A DNA stretch of 64,000 nt from Nigerium massiliense (GTDB lineage Bacteria; Actinomycetota; Actinomycetes; Propionibacteriales; Propionibacteriaceae). Positions 44,042-51,525 of this stretch are shown here, in pieces. Location of the stretch: the NCBI RefSeq assembly GCF_000826085.1, contig NZ_CCYM01000002.1, positions 62,001 to 126,000 of the forward strand, given 5' to 3'. Positions within the stretch are counted from its first letter, which is position 1; every line of letters starts with the position of its first letter. The translations under genes and the position numbers were made by a program. Below the pieces are notes generated by a model. The model did not search any database. It was not told where the DNA came from and was given only the letters and a program-made list of their open reading frames with translations.

Positions 44042-44377
44042 TCAGGTCTCGTCGGCGGCGATGAGCGACTCCACCTCGGCGAGCAGAGCGTTCAACTCCG
44101 TTCCCGTGGGTGCCAGGTCGTACGCGTGCTGGTGGCAGGCCTCGCTGAGTCGGTGCCAGGCGTAGGTCGCTCGGCCGGCCGTCTCGAGGGAAACGGTCTG
44201 GCTGAGGCAGAGCAGTTGAGAACGCATGGTCGCGTCAGGGAGGCGCTTGTCGAGACGCTGCGATTGCTCGCGCACCCAGCCCTCGAGCTCCATCCGCAGC
44301 ACGAACGCACAGCCGCGCGGCCAGCCGCGGACGCCGTCGGCGAGGATCAGCCGCGCCGTCTCGATCCCGTCGCTCAC
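44042..44377 (-). CDS. small protein coupled to the zinc-hook ATPase; function unknown
   Basis: A 111-aa soluble protein of unrecognised family, mostly helical by composition. Blocks that look constrained are LRMELEGWVREQSQRLD and the C-terminal ATYAWHRLSEACHQHAYDL followed by PTGTEL. The segment RLSEACH fits an R-x5-H spacing, as in HEPN-type nucleases, but is too short to claim. The GTG at 44377 overlaps the stop of the ATPase gene (GTGA, 44374-44377), so the two are translated together and probably work as a pair. It could be an effector, an inhibitor or a subunit. No signal peptide or membrane segment is seen. Confidence 0.75.
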   Translation of the reverse strand: MSDGIETARLILADGVRGWPRGCAFVLRMELEGWVREQSQRLDKRLPDATMRSQLLCLSQTVSLETAGRATYAWHRLSEACHQHAYDLAPTGTELNALLAEVESLIAADET

Positions 44378-46830
44378 TCCGCCCCCCACTGGTCGAGTTT
44401 CTTGATAAGGCCTCGGGTGCCGGACCTGAGTTCGTCGAGGAGGCGCCGGTCGGCGCCCCGATGCGCGGCGGAGTTCAGCTCGCGAAACGTGTCTGCCGCC
44501 CAGCGCCCCCAGCCGTTGAGCCGGTTCAGCACGTCGCCAGTCCTGCTCGCGTCGTCGAACAGGGCGAGTGCCATCAACGGATAAAGCATCTTGTGCTGCC
44601 GCAACAGTTCCTCGACGGCCGCGTGCGAGCATCCAGGCCGGCTGAGCCGCGCCTGCCTGATCTTCTGCTGGCAAGCCGCCTCTAGCGCCAACCGCAGAAC
44701 CCCAGGTACTACCCGCTGCGCTACCGCATCGCTCACGTTGTCATCGCGCAACAGCGCGTCCGCGTCAGACCAGTAGCGTCGGGGCGGGGTCAGGACCGTC
44801 TCGACTTCCACCACGGACTTCAAGCCGCGGGCGACCGACAGAATCGTGCTGTCGAGCTGTAGCCGGCGCAGCGCCTCGGGTAGCCGGTCGTCGTGGGTGA
44901 AGACGATGACCTGCCGGGTCTCAGCCGCGGCGTGCAGCACGCGGGCTAGTCCATCGACCTTGCTCGGATCCATCGCCTGCACCGGATCGTCGATCACCAG
45001 GAAGCGAAACGGGCTCTGCGGAACGGTCGCCCGCGGCAGGAAGATGCTCAGTGCGAGCGCGTTCAGCTCGCCTTGACTCATCACAGCGAGCGCGGACGAG
45101 CCGCTGCCGTCTATGCGGACGTCCAGGTCAACGCGACGGCGGGTCTTCGCCCCCTCCAGCTTGATGCCCGCAAATTCGACGTTGCTCTCCTGGCGCAGCA
45201 TCGACCAGATCTGTGCGGCCTGTGTGGCTAGCGGCCGCAGCCGCGCGTTCCGAATCCCGTCCTCGGTCTCTTTGAGCCACTTCTGGGCTGCCAGCGTACG
45301 CTCGCGCCTGGGCGCGTCGTCCTCAACGACCTGTGCGAGGGCCACCCACTCCAACAAGCGCGCAGCGATGGGAAGCCAGATACCCTCGCGACGACGGAGC
45401 TCGGCGTCTGCCTCAGCGGTGCAGTCATCCAACTGGTGGCGCACCTCCTGCATCCATAGCGCGATATGCTCGGGCAGCGCGGACACGCCATCTGGCAACG
45501 CCGCCAACCCCATCCAGGCGTCCAACAGAGATTGGGCCGACGCAACCGGGACGTCCGCGAGCCATTCAGGGACGGGCGGTATGAGATCACGGCAGGCACG
45601 CTCTGCCACGGTGACCCGGCGCCTCACCCCTTGGGCAGTGTTGGACGCCTCGGTGAGCCGCCCCAACTTCGCCTGGGCGTCCTCAACCCAGGACCCCGTC
45701 AGTACACCCTGCTCGCACACGGGACAGACGGGGTCCTCACCCGCATGGCTCTGCCATGCCAGTGCGCGTTGGAGTAGCTCGGCAACCTCCTCGTCCGGCC
45801 CGGAAGCCAGCGTCTGCGCCAACACGCCGGCAAGCGCATCGGTGAGTTCGCTGCAGACAGCATCCACCCGATCCGGGGAGGGGAGTTGGATGAGCGCCAC
45901 GCGGTCCAGCAGTCTTACCTCGCTTTCCGAGCCCACCGCCCTCGCCCCTCCGGAGGCGATGTCGCGCACGGCATCGAGGTCCCAGGTGCGACTCCGCAGC
46001 AGGGCCGCCACCCGACTAGCCCGCTCGTCTTCGACACCAGTCAGTTCCTCCGCCAGCTCCTTGGCGTCTGTTTTGGCCCGCATCAAGGGCTCCCGCAGAG
46101 CCTTCGACGCCTCTGCCAGTCGCTCGAGGGCGTCAGTGACCGCGCCGAGGCCGAGGATCGCCGATAACGAGTCGAAGAGGACCTTGGGCTCTTTGACGAG
46201 CACTTGACCGAGCTCGTTGTGCGACAGGAAGGGGCGATAGGTCGTCAGCGCATCGGCCCATCCCAAAGCGGCGAGTGCTTCTGCCCGGCCTCGCCCTCTC
46301 TGCAGGACGACGGTAGCTTCCTCGACCAACGTAGCTTCCTTAGCCCAGGTGCACCGCACAGTGGCCACGGCATCCGCGCCGCCTTCAATCACCAACCCGA
46401 CGTCGACGCAAGCCGTGTCGTGGTGCAAGTTGCGCCAGCCTCGACTCCACTCCGCGGGGCGGTCCGCGGCCCGTGAGTAGCGGCCGGTCAGAGCGATCTC
46501 GACTGCCTCCGCGAAGCTGGACTTCCCCGAACCGTTTCGTCCGGTCACCACCGTCAGCCCGGGGCCCGGCGCCAATGGCAGCTTGGCGTGCGGGCCGACC
46601 CCACGGAACCCTTCGACGCCTATCCGCGTCAGATACGCACCCGCCGGATCCTCCACGGCCTCCGTCAGAGCGTCGTCGGGCTTAGCCGGCAAGGCCCCGC
46701 CGCCCAGGTAACTGTCAAAGGCCTGTTGGCCCTCGACCGCGGCAGCCACGAGGTACTTCACCTCCTCGTCGAGGTCTGAGCTATCGAGCGCCTTCCATAC
46801 TGTGTCTGCCAGGCGCTGAGCCTCACCCAT
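44374..46830 (-). CDS. zinc-hook ABC/AAA ATPase (Rad50/RloC-like) with C-terminal helical domain
   Basis: An 818-aa SMC/Rad50-type ATPase. Walker A is VVTGRNGSGKSS near residue 100 and the Q-loop region lies near LSHNELGQVLV. A helical insert spans about 200-560, with a zinc-hook motif CPVCEQG near 368. The signature-like VMSQGELNAL is near 585 and Walker B LVIDDPVQAMD near 613. The insert is shorter than in Rad50. After the head, residues 650-818 form an extra helical domain ending FRELNSAAHRG and DELRSGTRGLIKKL; R-x6-H there fits the HEPN ribonuclease pattern. The closest architecture I know is RloC/PrrC-type. The ATG at 46830 has GGGAGGG close upstream. It is coupled to a 111-aa gene; a role in phage defence is inference. 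Confidence 0.85.
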   Translation of the reverse strand: MGEAQRLADTVWKALDSSDLDEEVKYLVAAAVEGQQAFDSYLGGGALPAKPDDALTEAVEDPAGAYLTRIGVEGFRGVGPHAKLPLAPGPGLTVVTGRNGSGKSSFAEAVEIALTGRYSRAADRPAEWSRGWRNLHHDTACVDVGLVIEGGADAVATVRCTWAKEATLVEEATVVLQRGRGRAEALAALGWADALTTYRPFLSHNELGQVLVKEPKVLFDSLSAILGLGAVTDALERLAEASKALREPLMRAKTDAKELAEELTGVEDERASRVAALLRSRTWDLDAVRDIASGGARAVGSESEVRLLDRVALIQLPSPDRVDAVCSELTDALAGVLAQTLASGPDEEVAELLQRALAWQSHAGEDPVCPVCEQGVLTGSWVEDAQAKLGRLTEASNTAQGVRRRVTVAERACRDLIPPVPEWLADVPVASAQSLLDAWMGLAALPDGVSALPEHIALWMQEVRHQLDDCTAEADAELRRREGIWLPIAARLLEWVALAQVVEDDAPRRERTLAAQKWLKETEDGIRNARLRPLATQAAQIWSMLRQESNVEFAGIKLEGAKTRRRVDLDVRIDGSGSSALAVMSQGELNALALSIFLPRATVPQSPFRFLVIDDPVQAMDPSKVDGLARVLHAAAETRQVIVFTHDDRLPEALRRLQLDSTILSVARGLKSVVEVETVLTPPRRYWSDADALLRDDNVSDAVAQRVVPGVLRLALEAACQQKIRQARLSRPGCSHAAVEELLRQHKMLYPLMALALFDDASRTGDVLNRLNGWGRWAADTFRELNSAAHRGADRRLLDELRSGTRGLIKKLDQWGAE

Positions 46831-47545
46831 GTGGCCCTCCCTAATCACATTAGATGCACAGCCTCGCATGGCGAGAGGCCAGCCGAAGCGCCTCACTGCA
46901 TGCCCCAGAACCCCGTGATTCCTGCAGCTCGCGCGATGCCTGCGGCCCGAGAAGCGGCGACGCTGACCAGTTCGACACCAGACCACGGGCCGGTCTTCGT
47001 CGACGTCACCAACTACGAGGACTTCGAGGTGCAACTCACAACCAAGCCGACCTGGCGAAGGCCGTCGTACCGCTGACCAGCGAGGCCGCTTCCTCCCCCG
47101 CGGCCAAGCCCGAGGCCGCGCCAGGCAGCGCCGCCGCAAAGACATGGGCGACGACAGCAGAACGCGTCCCCTCGACTCGACGTGCCCTGCGATCAAAGCA
47201 CAGATCCGAGCAGATGCCCCCTCGACGCGTGGCCCCAGACGAGTGGGTGTCCCTGCTGGCGTGAGGACGGACCCAACGAAAGGGGAGCCAAACGGAGGGA
47301 GGCTAGATTCACGCGTTCGTGAGCCCCAGAGGTCAGCAGACATACCCAGAGGCGGATTTCTAAGGGCAGCTCGGGCCCGCAACACAACTGCAAGCCAGTT
47401 TGGGTGATCTGTGGAGCCCAGACAGCGCCGGATTTTGTCCGCGCTGAGAGCCGACAAAGGTAAGGTGTCGAAGGTGCGACTTCGCCACGCGTTGTTACTC
47501 GTTACGTAGCCGCGACCGCGACCGGTTAGAGGTAGGAGAGCACAG
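46831..47545. other. 715-bp stretch without a convincing gene in the accessory segment
   Basis: Only short open frames without ribosome binding sites or recognisable motifs are present on either strand. The first 100 bp must hold the promoter of the zinc-hook ATPase gene. The rest may be a decayed gene: a fragment reading VFVDVTNYEDFEVQL near 46990-47040 looks protein-like, but it breaks off and no family was recognised. Base composition looks less GC-rich than the flanking chromosome towards 47.4 kb. Confidence 0.4.
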
Positions 47546-47989
47546 ATGGAGCTTTGGATTTCGCCAATCATCGGGTTCATCGGTGTGATCGTCGGTTTTT
47601 GGCTCAACTCCGCCCGTGCCCGCGATGACACTCGATTTGATGCGAAACGTGACGCTTGCGTAACGTTTCTGAGCACCGCTGATGATCTCATTCGTCGGGC
47701 GCCAGATGGCACACTCAACAAATCGAAGATCCCGGTCAATCCAACCCTCAGCCCCCGTGGCAACGAGGTCTCGACGGATCAGCTCCCCATCACGCGCGCG
47801 TTCGCCGCAGTGGCATTGCTCTGTTCCCTTAGATGTTCTGAGGCGGCTCAAGATCTCGTGGATTCCTTGATCCTTTTAGGAAACGGTGTTGAGATTCAAC
47901 AGGTACTCACCGTCCGAGCTCTCTTCGTTAATGCTGCACGTGACGAGCTGGACGGAAGACGCATGTGGCCACGTCGCTCCCAGCCATGA
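47546..47989 (+). CDS. orphan single-pass membrane protein, function unknown
   Basis: A 147-aa protein with one N-terminal membrane segment (ISPIIGFIGVIVGFWLNS, residues 6-23) followed by a basic cytosolic part rich in Arg and Asp. A good ribosome binding site, AGGAG, lies 7 nt before the ATG, so I take it as a real gene. Base composition is clearly lower in GC than the window average, with codons such as TTT, GAT and TTA that are rare in the neighbours. This suggests horizontal acquisition. Single-pass proteins of this kind occur as orphan genes in islands. No function is proposed. Confidence 0.65.
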   Translation: MELWISPIIGFIGVIVGFWLNSARARDDTRFDAKRDACVTFLSTADDLIRRAPDGTLNKSKIPVNPTLSPRGNEVSTDQLPITRAFAAVALLCSLRCSEAAQDLVDSLILLGNGVEIQQVLTVRALFVNAARDELDGRRMWPRRSQP

Positions 47990-48194
47990 GAGTCAAGTGA
48001 CAGGCTCGTCAGAACAGTCGGCCGCCGTTTTGAGTAGCCGCGTCTGCCAGGCGCCACCAACTCATCCGACGACCGTCCCCGCGCTAGTGGTCGGCTCAGC
48101 CCGAGAAACCAATCGGGCTCGGTGTCAAATGTCACAGGTGCACGAGTCCGGCCCTGTGCCGGAGGCCCGCACGCCCGAAAACTTGTGACCTTGC

Positions 48195-48270
48195 TGGTGG
48201 GCCCACTGGGAATCGAACCCAGAACCCGCGGATTAAAAGTCCGCTGCTCTGCCAATTGAGCTATAGGCCC
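48195..48270 (-). tRNA. tRNA-Lys (TTT)
   Basis: A complete cloverleaf on the minus strand, 76 nt with encoded CCA. The acceptor GGGCCTA pairs with TGGGCCC, the anticodon loop is CTTTTAA (anticodon TTT), and the T-arm is CTGGG-TTCGATT-CCCAG. Its 3' end points toward the accessory segment at 44-48 kb, the side where tRNA-targeting elements integrate. I found no integrase gene and no second copy of the 3' end in the window. Confidence 0.97.
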
Positions 48271-48480
48271 TCGCTGATCCACCGGCAGAACTGACGTCGG
48301 CGTGCGACGTCGTACCGGCGAGCTCCGCAGCGGACACTGTAGCCGTTCGTCCGCCCGCCCCGCCGGTTCGGCGATCCACGCCGCCGAGCCGACGAGCCCG
48401 GCGATCCCCGTCCACCGCACCGCGCGCATCCGCTACGTTCGACTCGGCGGACAACGCCACCCGGGCACGCAGGAGGCAAC

Positions 48481-49176
48481 GTGAGCCCCGAGATCATCAT
48501 CATCGCGATCATCGCCGTCGGCGGCGTGGTCGTGGCCATCGGCTGGGCGCGCGACCAGTCCAGGCAGGGCAAGACGCTGCGCGACCTCACCGAGGCGCCC
48601 CCCGGGGACGTTCCGGGCTGGGACGGCAGCGACGTCCGCTACCTCCCGGAGGTCACACTCCGCGGCAACGCCGCCGAGCAGTCCGCGGCGCCGTCGAGCA
48701 GCCAGTCCGCCCTGATCGCCCGGCGCGACGAATCGCAGACGATCCCCGCGGGCGCGCCCGACCCGGAGTTCCTCAACGTCGGCTCCCTCGGACTGGCCGT
48801 GCTCGCCGACCCCCTCGTGCTGGTCTGCGAAGGCGAGGTGACCGAACTGTCGGCCACGCTGAACGTCCTCGGGATCGCCGCCAAGCAAGGCCGTCCCTTC
48901 GTCTGGGTCGCCGCCGACTTCGACGACCGCACCCTCGACACCCTCCGCGCCAACACCATCACCGGCAAGCTGCAGTGCCTGCCCATCAGCCTGCTCGACC
49001 CCGGCCACCTGCGCACGATCGCCGCCCAGACCGGCGGCCGCGTCATCGAGCCGTCGGACGCCGCCGCGGGCTACCTGCCCGACAGCGTCTGGGGCACCTG
49101 CGCCGGCTGGATCAGCGACCTGGACGACTCCTGGCTCATCACGGACGCCGGCGACCTCTCTCGCCCGCCCCGCTGA
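48481..49176 (+). CDS. membrane-anchored protein with GroEL apical-domain-like region
   Basis: A 231-aa protein: one N-terminal membrane segment (about 4-21), a variable linker to about residue 95, then a domain resembling the GroEL apical domain. The match runs in order: DPLVLVCEGEVTEL with LNVLGIAAKQGRPFVWVA, then DFDDRTLDTLRANTITGKL and LRTIAAQTGGRVI, against GroEL blocks such as GKPLLIIAEDVEGEALATL and IATLTGGTVI. No equatorial (ATPase) or intermediate domain is present, so it cannot be a chaperonin. AGGAGG lies 4 nt before the GTG. It stands alone beside tRNA-Lys. A substrate-binding or scaffold role at the membrane is speculation. Confidence 0.75.
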   Translation: MSPEIIIIAIIAVGGVVVAIGWARDQSRQGKTLRDLTEAPPGDVPGWDGSDVRYLPEVTLRGNAAEQSAAPSSSQSALIARRDESQTIPAGAPDPEFLNVGSLGLAVLADPLVLVCEGEVTELSATLNVLGIAAKQGRPFVWVAADFDDRTLDTLRANTITGKLQCLPISLLDPGHLRTIAAQTGGRVIEPSDAAAGYLPDSVWGTCAGWISDLDDSWLITDAGDLSRPPR

Positions 49177-49266
49177 CTGCCCTGCCGCGCGCGACAAGGC
49201 CCAGAAACCACGCGGGCGTCCGTCGCCCCCGGCGCTAGAGTGGACATCGGAACCCGGCGATCGGGC

Positions 49267-49309
49267 TCGCGGACGAGGGAGCAGTACCCGCACCACGACA
49301 AGACTGCCA
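49267..49309 (+). ncRNA. guanidine-III riboswitch (ykkC-III type)
   Basis: The segment contains GCGGACGAGG, AGTACCCG and ACGACAAGACTGCC in the order and spacing of actinobacterial guanidine-III riboswitches. The pseudoknot pairings are visible: GCGG with CCGC and GCAGT with ACTGC. It lies 16 bp upstream of the first SMR exporter gene, and its end adjoins the ribosome binding site AAGGG. Translation is probably switched on when guanidinium binds. I compared it with the class consensus from memory. Confidence 0.88.
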
Positions 49310-49324
49310 GCAAGGGTTTTCATC

Positions 49325-49639
49325 ATGGACTGGCTGGTCCTCATCGCGTCGGGGATGCTCGAGGCCGTCTGGGCTACGGCACTCTCCGCGTCCCACGGGT
49401 TCCGTCGCTGGCGGCCCACCCTCCTCTTCGTCGTCGCGGTCGTCGCGAGCATGGCCGGACTCGCCTACGCCATGCGGACGCTCCCGACGGGCACCGCCTA
49501 CGCCGTCTGGGGCGGGATCGGCGCCACCCTCACCGTCGTGTGGGGGTTCGCCACCAGCCAGGAGCGCCCGACGCTCGCCCGCGTCCTTCTGCTGATCTTG
49601 CTGGTCGGCTGCGTCGTCGGACTGAAGGCGGTGAGCTGA
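49325..49639 (+). CDS. SMR family guanidinium exporter subunit 1
   Basis: A 104-aa small multidrug resistance protein with four membrane helices. The essential glutamate is E13 in SGMLEAVWATAL, and the family block GTAYAVWGGIGA is intact. Downstream of a guanidine-III riboswitch, it is best assigned to the Gdx/SugE guanidinium exporters rather than to drug efflux. It pairs with a second SMR gene 1 bp downstream, which points to a heterodimer in the inner membrane working by proton antiport. Confidence 0.92.
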   Translation: MDWLVLIASGMLEAVWATALSASHGFRRWRPTLLFVVAVVASMAGLAYAMRTLPTGTAYAVWGGIGATLTVVWGFATSQERPTLARVLLLILLVGCVVGLKAVS

Positions 49640-49640
49640 C

Positions 49641-49991
49641 ATGGCGTGGCTCGTCCTGCTGGTCAGCGCGGTCTTCGAGGCGATCTGGGCCACCGCGTTG
49701 GGTATGTCCCACGGCCTGACCGAACCCGGCCCCACCGCGGTCTTCCTCGTCGCCAACGTGGCGAGCATGCTCGGCCTCGGGTGGGCGGCCAAGCACATCC
49801 CGATCGGGACGGCCTACGCCGTCTGGACCGGCGTCGGCGCCGCGCTCACCGTCACCTACGCGATGGCGACCGGCGAAGAGCCGATCTCGATCGCCAAGGT
49901 CGTGTTCATCGCCGGCATCATCGGCGCGGTGGCCGGGCTCAAACTCGTCCCGGCCCAGCCAGGACGCCGAGCGTCCGCCGATAACGATTGA
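49641..49991 (+). CDS. SMR family guanidinium exporter subunit 2
   Basis: A 116-aa SMR protein, partner of the preceding gene. It has E13 in SAVFEAIWATAL and the GTAYAVWTGVGA block. It is longer at the C-terminus than subunit 1, with a charged tail after the fourth helix. The start is 1 bp after the previous stop, so the subunits are made together in equal amounts under the same riboswitch. Both carry the proton/substrate glutamate, so neither is a degenerate partner. Confidence 0.92.
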   Translation: MAWLVLLVSAVFEAIWATALGMSHGLTEPGPTAVFLVANVASMLGLGWAAKHIPIGTAYAVWTGVGAALTVTYAMATGEEPISIAKVVFIAGIIGAVAGLKLVPAQPGRRASADND

Positions 49992-50045
49992 GGGGGATCG
50001 GAAGATCCCGCCGCGACACGTTGAGACAGGTGTCGCATAGCGCCT

Positions 50046-50224
50046 CTCTTCCTGCCTACGCTGAGCGCGCTCGGCTCCTTCCGCATCCCCCGCGTCTTCG
50101 CCCCCGGCGCCACCGTGCCGAGCCTGGCGATGACGAAGGTGGGCAGCGACGGCTCGTGACGCTGCGCAACAACAGCAGCGGCACGATCCAGCTGATCGCC
50201 GACCTGGCGGGCTTCTACGCCTGA
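50046..50224 (+). pseudogene. 3' remnant of an exported-protein gene with a frameshift
   Basis: Two frames join into one protein-like end: FAPGATVPSLAMTKVGSDG in one frame up to the stop at 50157-50159, then VTLRNNSSGTIQLIADLAGF in another frame from 50156, ending at 50224. The second part resembles C-terminal segments of secreted cell-wall-associated actinobacterial proteins. A single missing or extra base near 50150 would reconnect them. No start or full domain is present, so it is a decayed gene end, 65 bp before tRNA-Glu. Confidence 0.6.
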
Positions 50225-50289
50225 CGGGCTGCGACAGCACGCGCGCAAGTTGGGTGAACCACCGCGATGCCCTATGATCTTGCGAGCGA

Positions 50290-50365
50290 GTCCCCATCGT
50301 CTAGCGGCCTAGGACTCCGCCCTTTCACGGCGGCAGCACGGGTTCGAATCCCGTTGGGGATGCCA
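50290..50365 (+). tRNA. tRNA-Glu (TTC)
   Basis: 76 nt including encoded CCA. The acceptor GTCCCCA pairs with TGGGGAT, the anticodon loop is CTTTCAC (anticodon TTC), and the T-arm is CGGG-TTCGAAT-CCCG. It is followed 6 bp later by a strong terminator hairpin. Confidence 0.97.
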
Positions 50366-50371
50366 AGACCA

Positions 50372-50412
50372 AGAAGCCCCTGACAAGGCATTGAGCCGGG
50401 TCAGGGGCTTCT
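50372..50412 (+). terminator. terminator after tRNA-Glu
   Basis: A perfect 13-bp stem, AGAAGCCCCTGAC (50372-50384) with its complement at 50400-50412, and a 15-nt loop, followed by GTCGTCTTTCC. Confidence 0.75.
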
Positions 50413-50420
50413 GTCGTCTT

Positions 50421-50546
50421 TCCGGTGCAAAATTCGCCGTCGCGAACCCTGTGCCCACAGATCTGTTTGCTGGGCTCCTGGACATCGTTGGCCCGGATGT
50501 CACCCTGGCGGGACAGACGCTCTCGCTGACCATCGCGCCGCGCTGA
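50421..50546 (+). pseudogene. short C-terminal coding remnant, family unknown
   Basis: An open stretch ends in AGQTLSLTIAPR and stop at 50544-50546, with a protein-like lead KFAVANPVPTDLFAGLLDIV. There is no start codon or ribosome binding site, and the tRNA terminator lies just upstream. Probably another decayed gene end beside the tRNA; it could be a chance open frame. Confidence 0.3.
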
Positions 50547-50582
50547 GAATCGCGCGTGGAGCGCGACAATATGGGCTGCGCG

Positions 50583-50846
50583 TCAGCGTGTGCGGTAGAT
50601 CTCTCGGCGATGCCCGACGGCCAGCACGAGGATGACCAGCACTCCGTCGTTGATCTCGTACACGATGCGGAAGTCACCCGTACGGACGCGCCACTCGCCG
50701 CCCCCGCCCACGAGCTTCTTCGCCCCTGCCGGGCGCGGTTCTTCGGCCAAGAGTTCGATGGCGGCCTGGATGCGCCGCCGCGCCACCCCGTCGAGCTTCT
50801 TGAGTTGGCGGGCGGCACCGGGGCTGATCTCGATGCTGTACGTCAC
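50583..50846 (-). CDS. RelE/ParE family toxin
   Basis: An 87-aa RelE-type toxin, with MTYSIEISPGAARQLKKLD at the start, GGGEWRVRTGDFRIVYEI in the centre and VGHRREIYR at the end. These are the usual basic and aromatic residues of RelE mRNA interferases that cut mRNA on the ribosome. The GTG start overlaps the antitoxin stop (GTGA at 50843-50846). Full length, with no sign of inactivation. YoeB- or ParE-like activity cannot be excluded. Confidence 0.92.
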   Translation of the reverse strand: MTYSIEISPGAARQLKKLDGVARRRIQAAIELLAEEPRPAGAKKLVGGGGEWRVRTGDFRIVYEINDGVLVILVLAVGHRREIYRTR

Positions 50847-51103
50847 GCGAGGCCCAAGTCAGCCTTCGCCACGTCCCAGGGAATCGTGCCCGCGGTCGCG
50901 ACCTCCTCGCGCGCTGCGCGGGCAGCCTTGATGTCGGCCAGGTCCTCGGCTGCTTCGATGAGGCGCTCAAGGTCGTCCGCATCGATGACGGCAGCAACCC
51001 GGTGTCCGCGGCGCGTCAGGTAGATGGGGTCGTGCTTCACGCGAGCCTCATCGACCACGTCGGCGAGCCGAGCCCGCGCATCGGTCACAGTGAGTTCGGT
51101 CAT
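50843..51103 (-). CDS. Phd/YefM family antitoxin
   Basis: An 86-aa antitoxin. The N-terminal Phd/YefM DNA-binding part has LTVTDARARLADVVDEA and PIYLTRRGHRVAAVI. The C-terminal half (LIEAAEDLADIKAARAAREE) is the toxin-wrapping acidic helix. The ATG at 51103 is chosen; a GTG two codons upstream is possible. A perfect 15-bp palindrome directly upstream (51114-51128) is a probable autoregulatory operator. It is coupled to the RelE-type gene. Confidence 0.92.
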   Translation of the reverse strand: MTELTVTDARARLADVVDEARVKHDPIYLTRRGHRVAAVIDADDLERLIEAAEDLADIKAARAAREEVATAGTIPWDVAKADLGLA

Positions 51104-51113
51104 GCCCACAGAG

Positions 51114-51128
51114 TGTCACTTAGTGACA
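51114..51128. promoter_or_regulatory. operator of the toxin-antitoxin operon
   Basis: TGTCACT-T-AGTGACA, a perfect 7+1+7 palindrome 10 bp upstream of the antitoxin ATG. Its place fits repression by the Phd/YefM-toxin complex. Confidence 0.6.
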
Positions 51129-51329
51129 GAAATGTACATCTCCGCGCATTCACGCAGCTGTCACCTCATCGACATGGGCGCTGCGTTGCACATCCCGTTG
51201 GGGCGCCAGGCTGTGCCCCTACGCTGGTCGCTGCCGGTTCCGGGGCCCGGGACGCGTCGATTTCGTTCCGAGGCGCCGGGTACGTTATAGTTTCACGGCT
51301 GGCCCACGCGGGTCAGCGGCCAGAAATCT

Positions 51330-51403
51330 GGCCCCGTAGCGCAGTTGGTTAGCGCGCCGCCCTGTCACGGCGGAGGTCGCGGGTTCGAGTCCCGTCGGGG
51401 TCG
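51330..51403 (+). tRNA. tRNA-Asp (GTC)
   Basis: 74 nt, without encoded CCA. The acceptor GGCCCCG pairs with CGGGGTC (one G-T pair), the anticodon loop is CTGTCAC (anticodon GTC), and the T-arm is GCGGG-TTCGAGT-CCCGT. About 200 bp upstream, to the antitoxin operator, contain no gene. Confidence 0.96.
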
Positions 51404-51446
51404 CTGCAGAGGCGAGCTTCTCGCTTTTGACTGTCCGTCAGGACAC

Positions 51447-51520
51447 GGCCAGGTAGCTCAGCTGGTAGCAGCGTTCGCCTGAAAAGTGAAAGGTCGCCGG
51501 TTCGACCCCGGCCCTGGCCA
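51447..51520 (+). tRNA. tRNA-Phe (GAA)
   Basis: 74 nt, without encoded CCA. The acceptor GGCCAGG pairs with CCTGGCC, the anticodon loop is CTGAAAA (anticodon GAA), and the T-arm is GCCGG-TTCGACC-CCGGC. Two stems are weak: the D-stem GCTC/CAGC has a C-C mismatch, and the anticodon stem TTCGC/GTGAA has a G-T pair. It is 43 bp after tRNA-Asp, probably on one transcript. Confidence 0.9.
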
Positions 51521-51525
51521 CAAGC

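Noticed and set aside
44374..46830. Assignment of the ATPase as a housekeeping RecF, RecN or SbcC.
   Set aside because: The short helical insert, zinc hook, extra C-terminal domain and coupled small gene do not fit those proteins.
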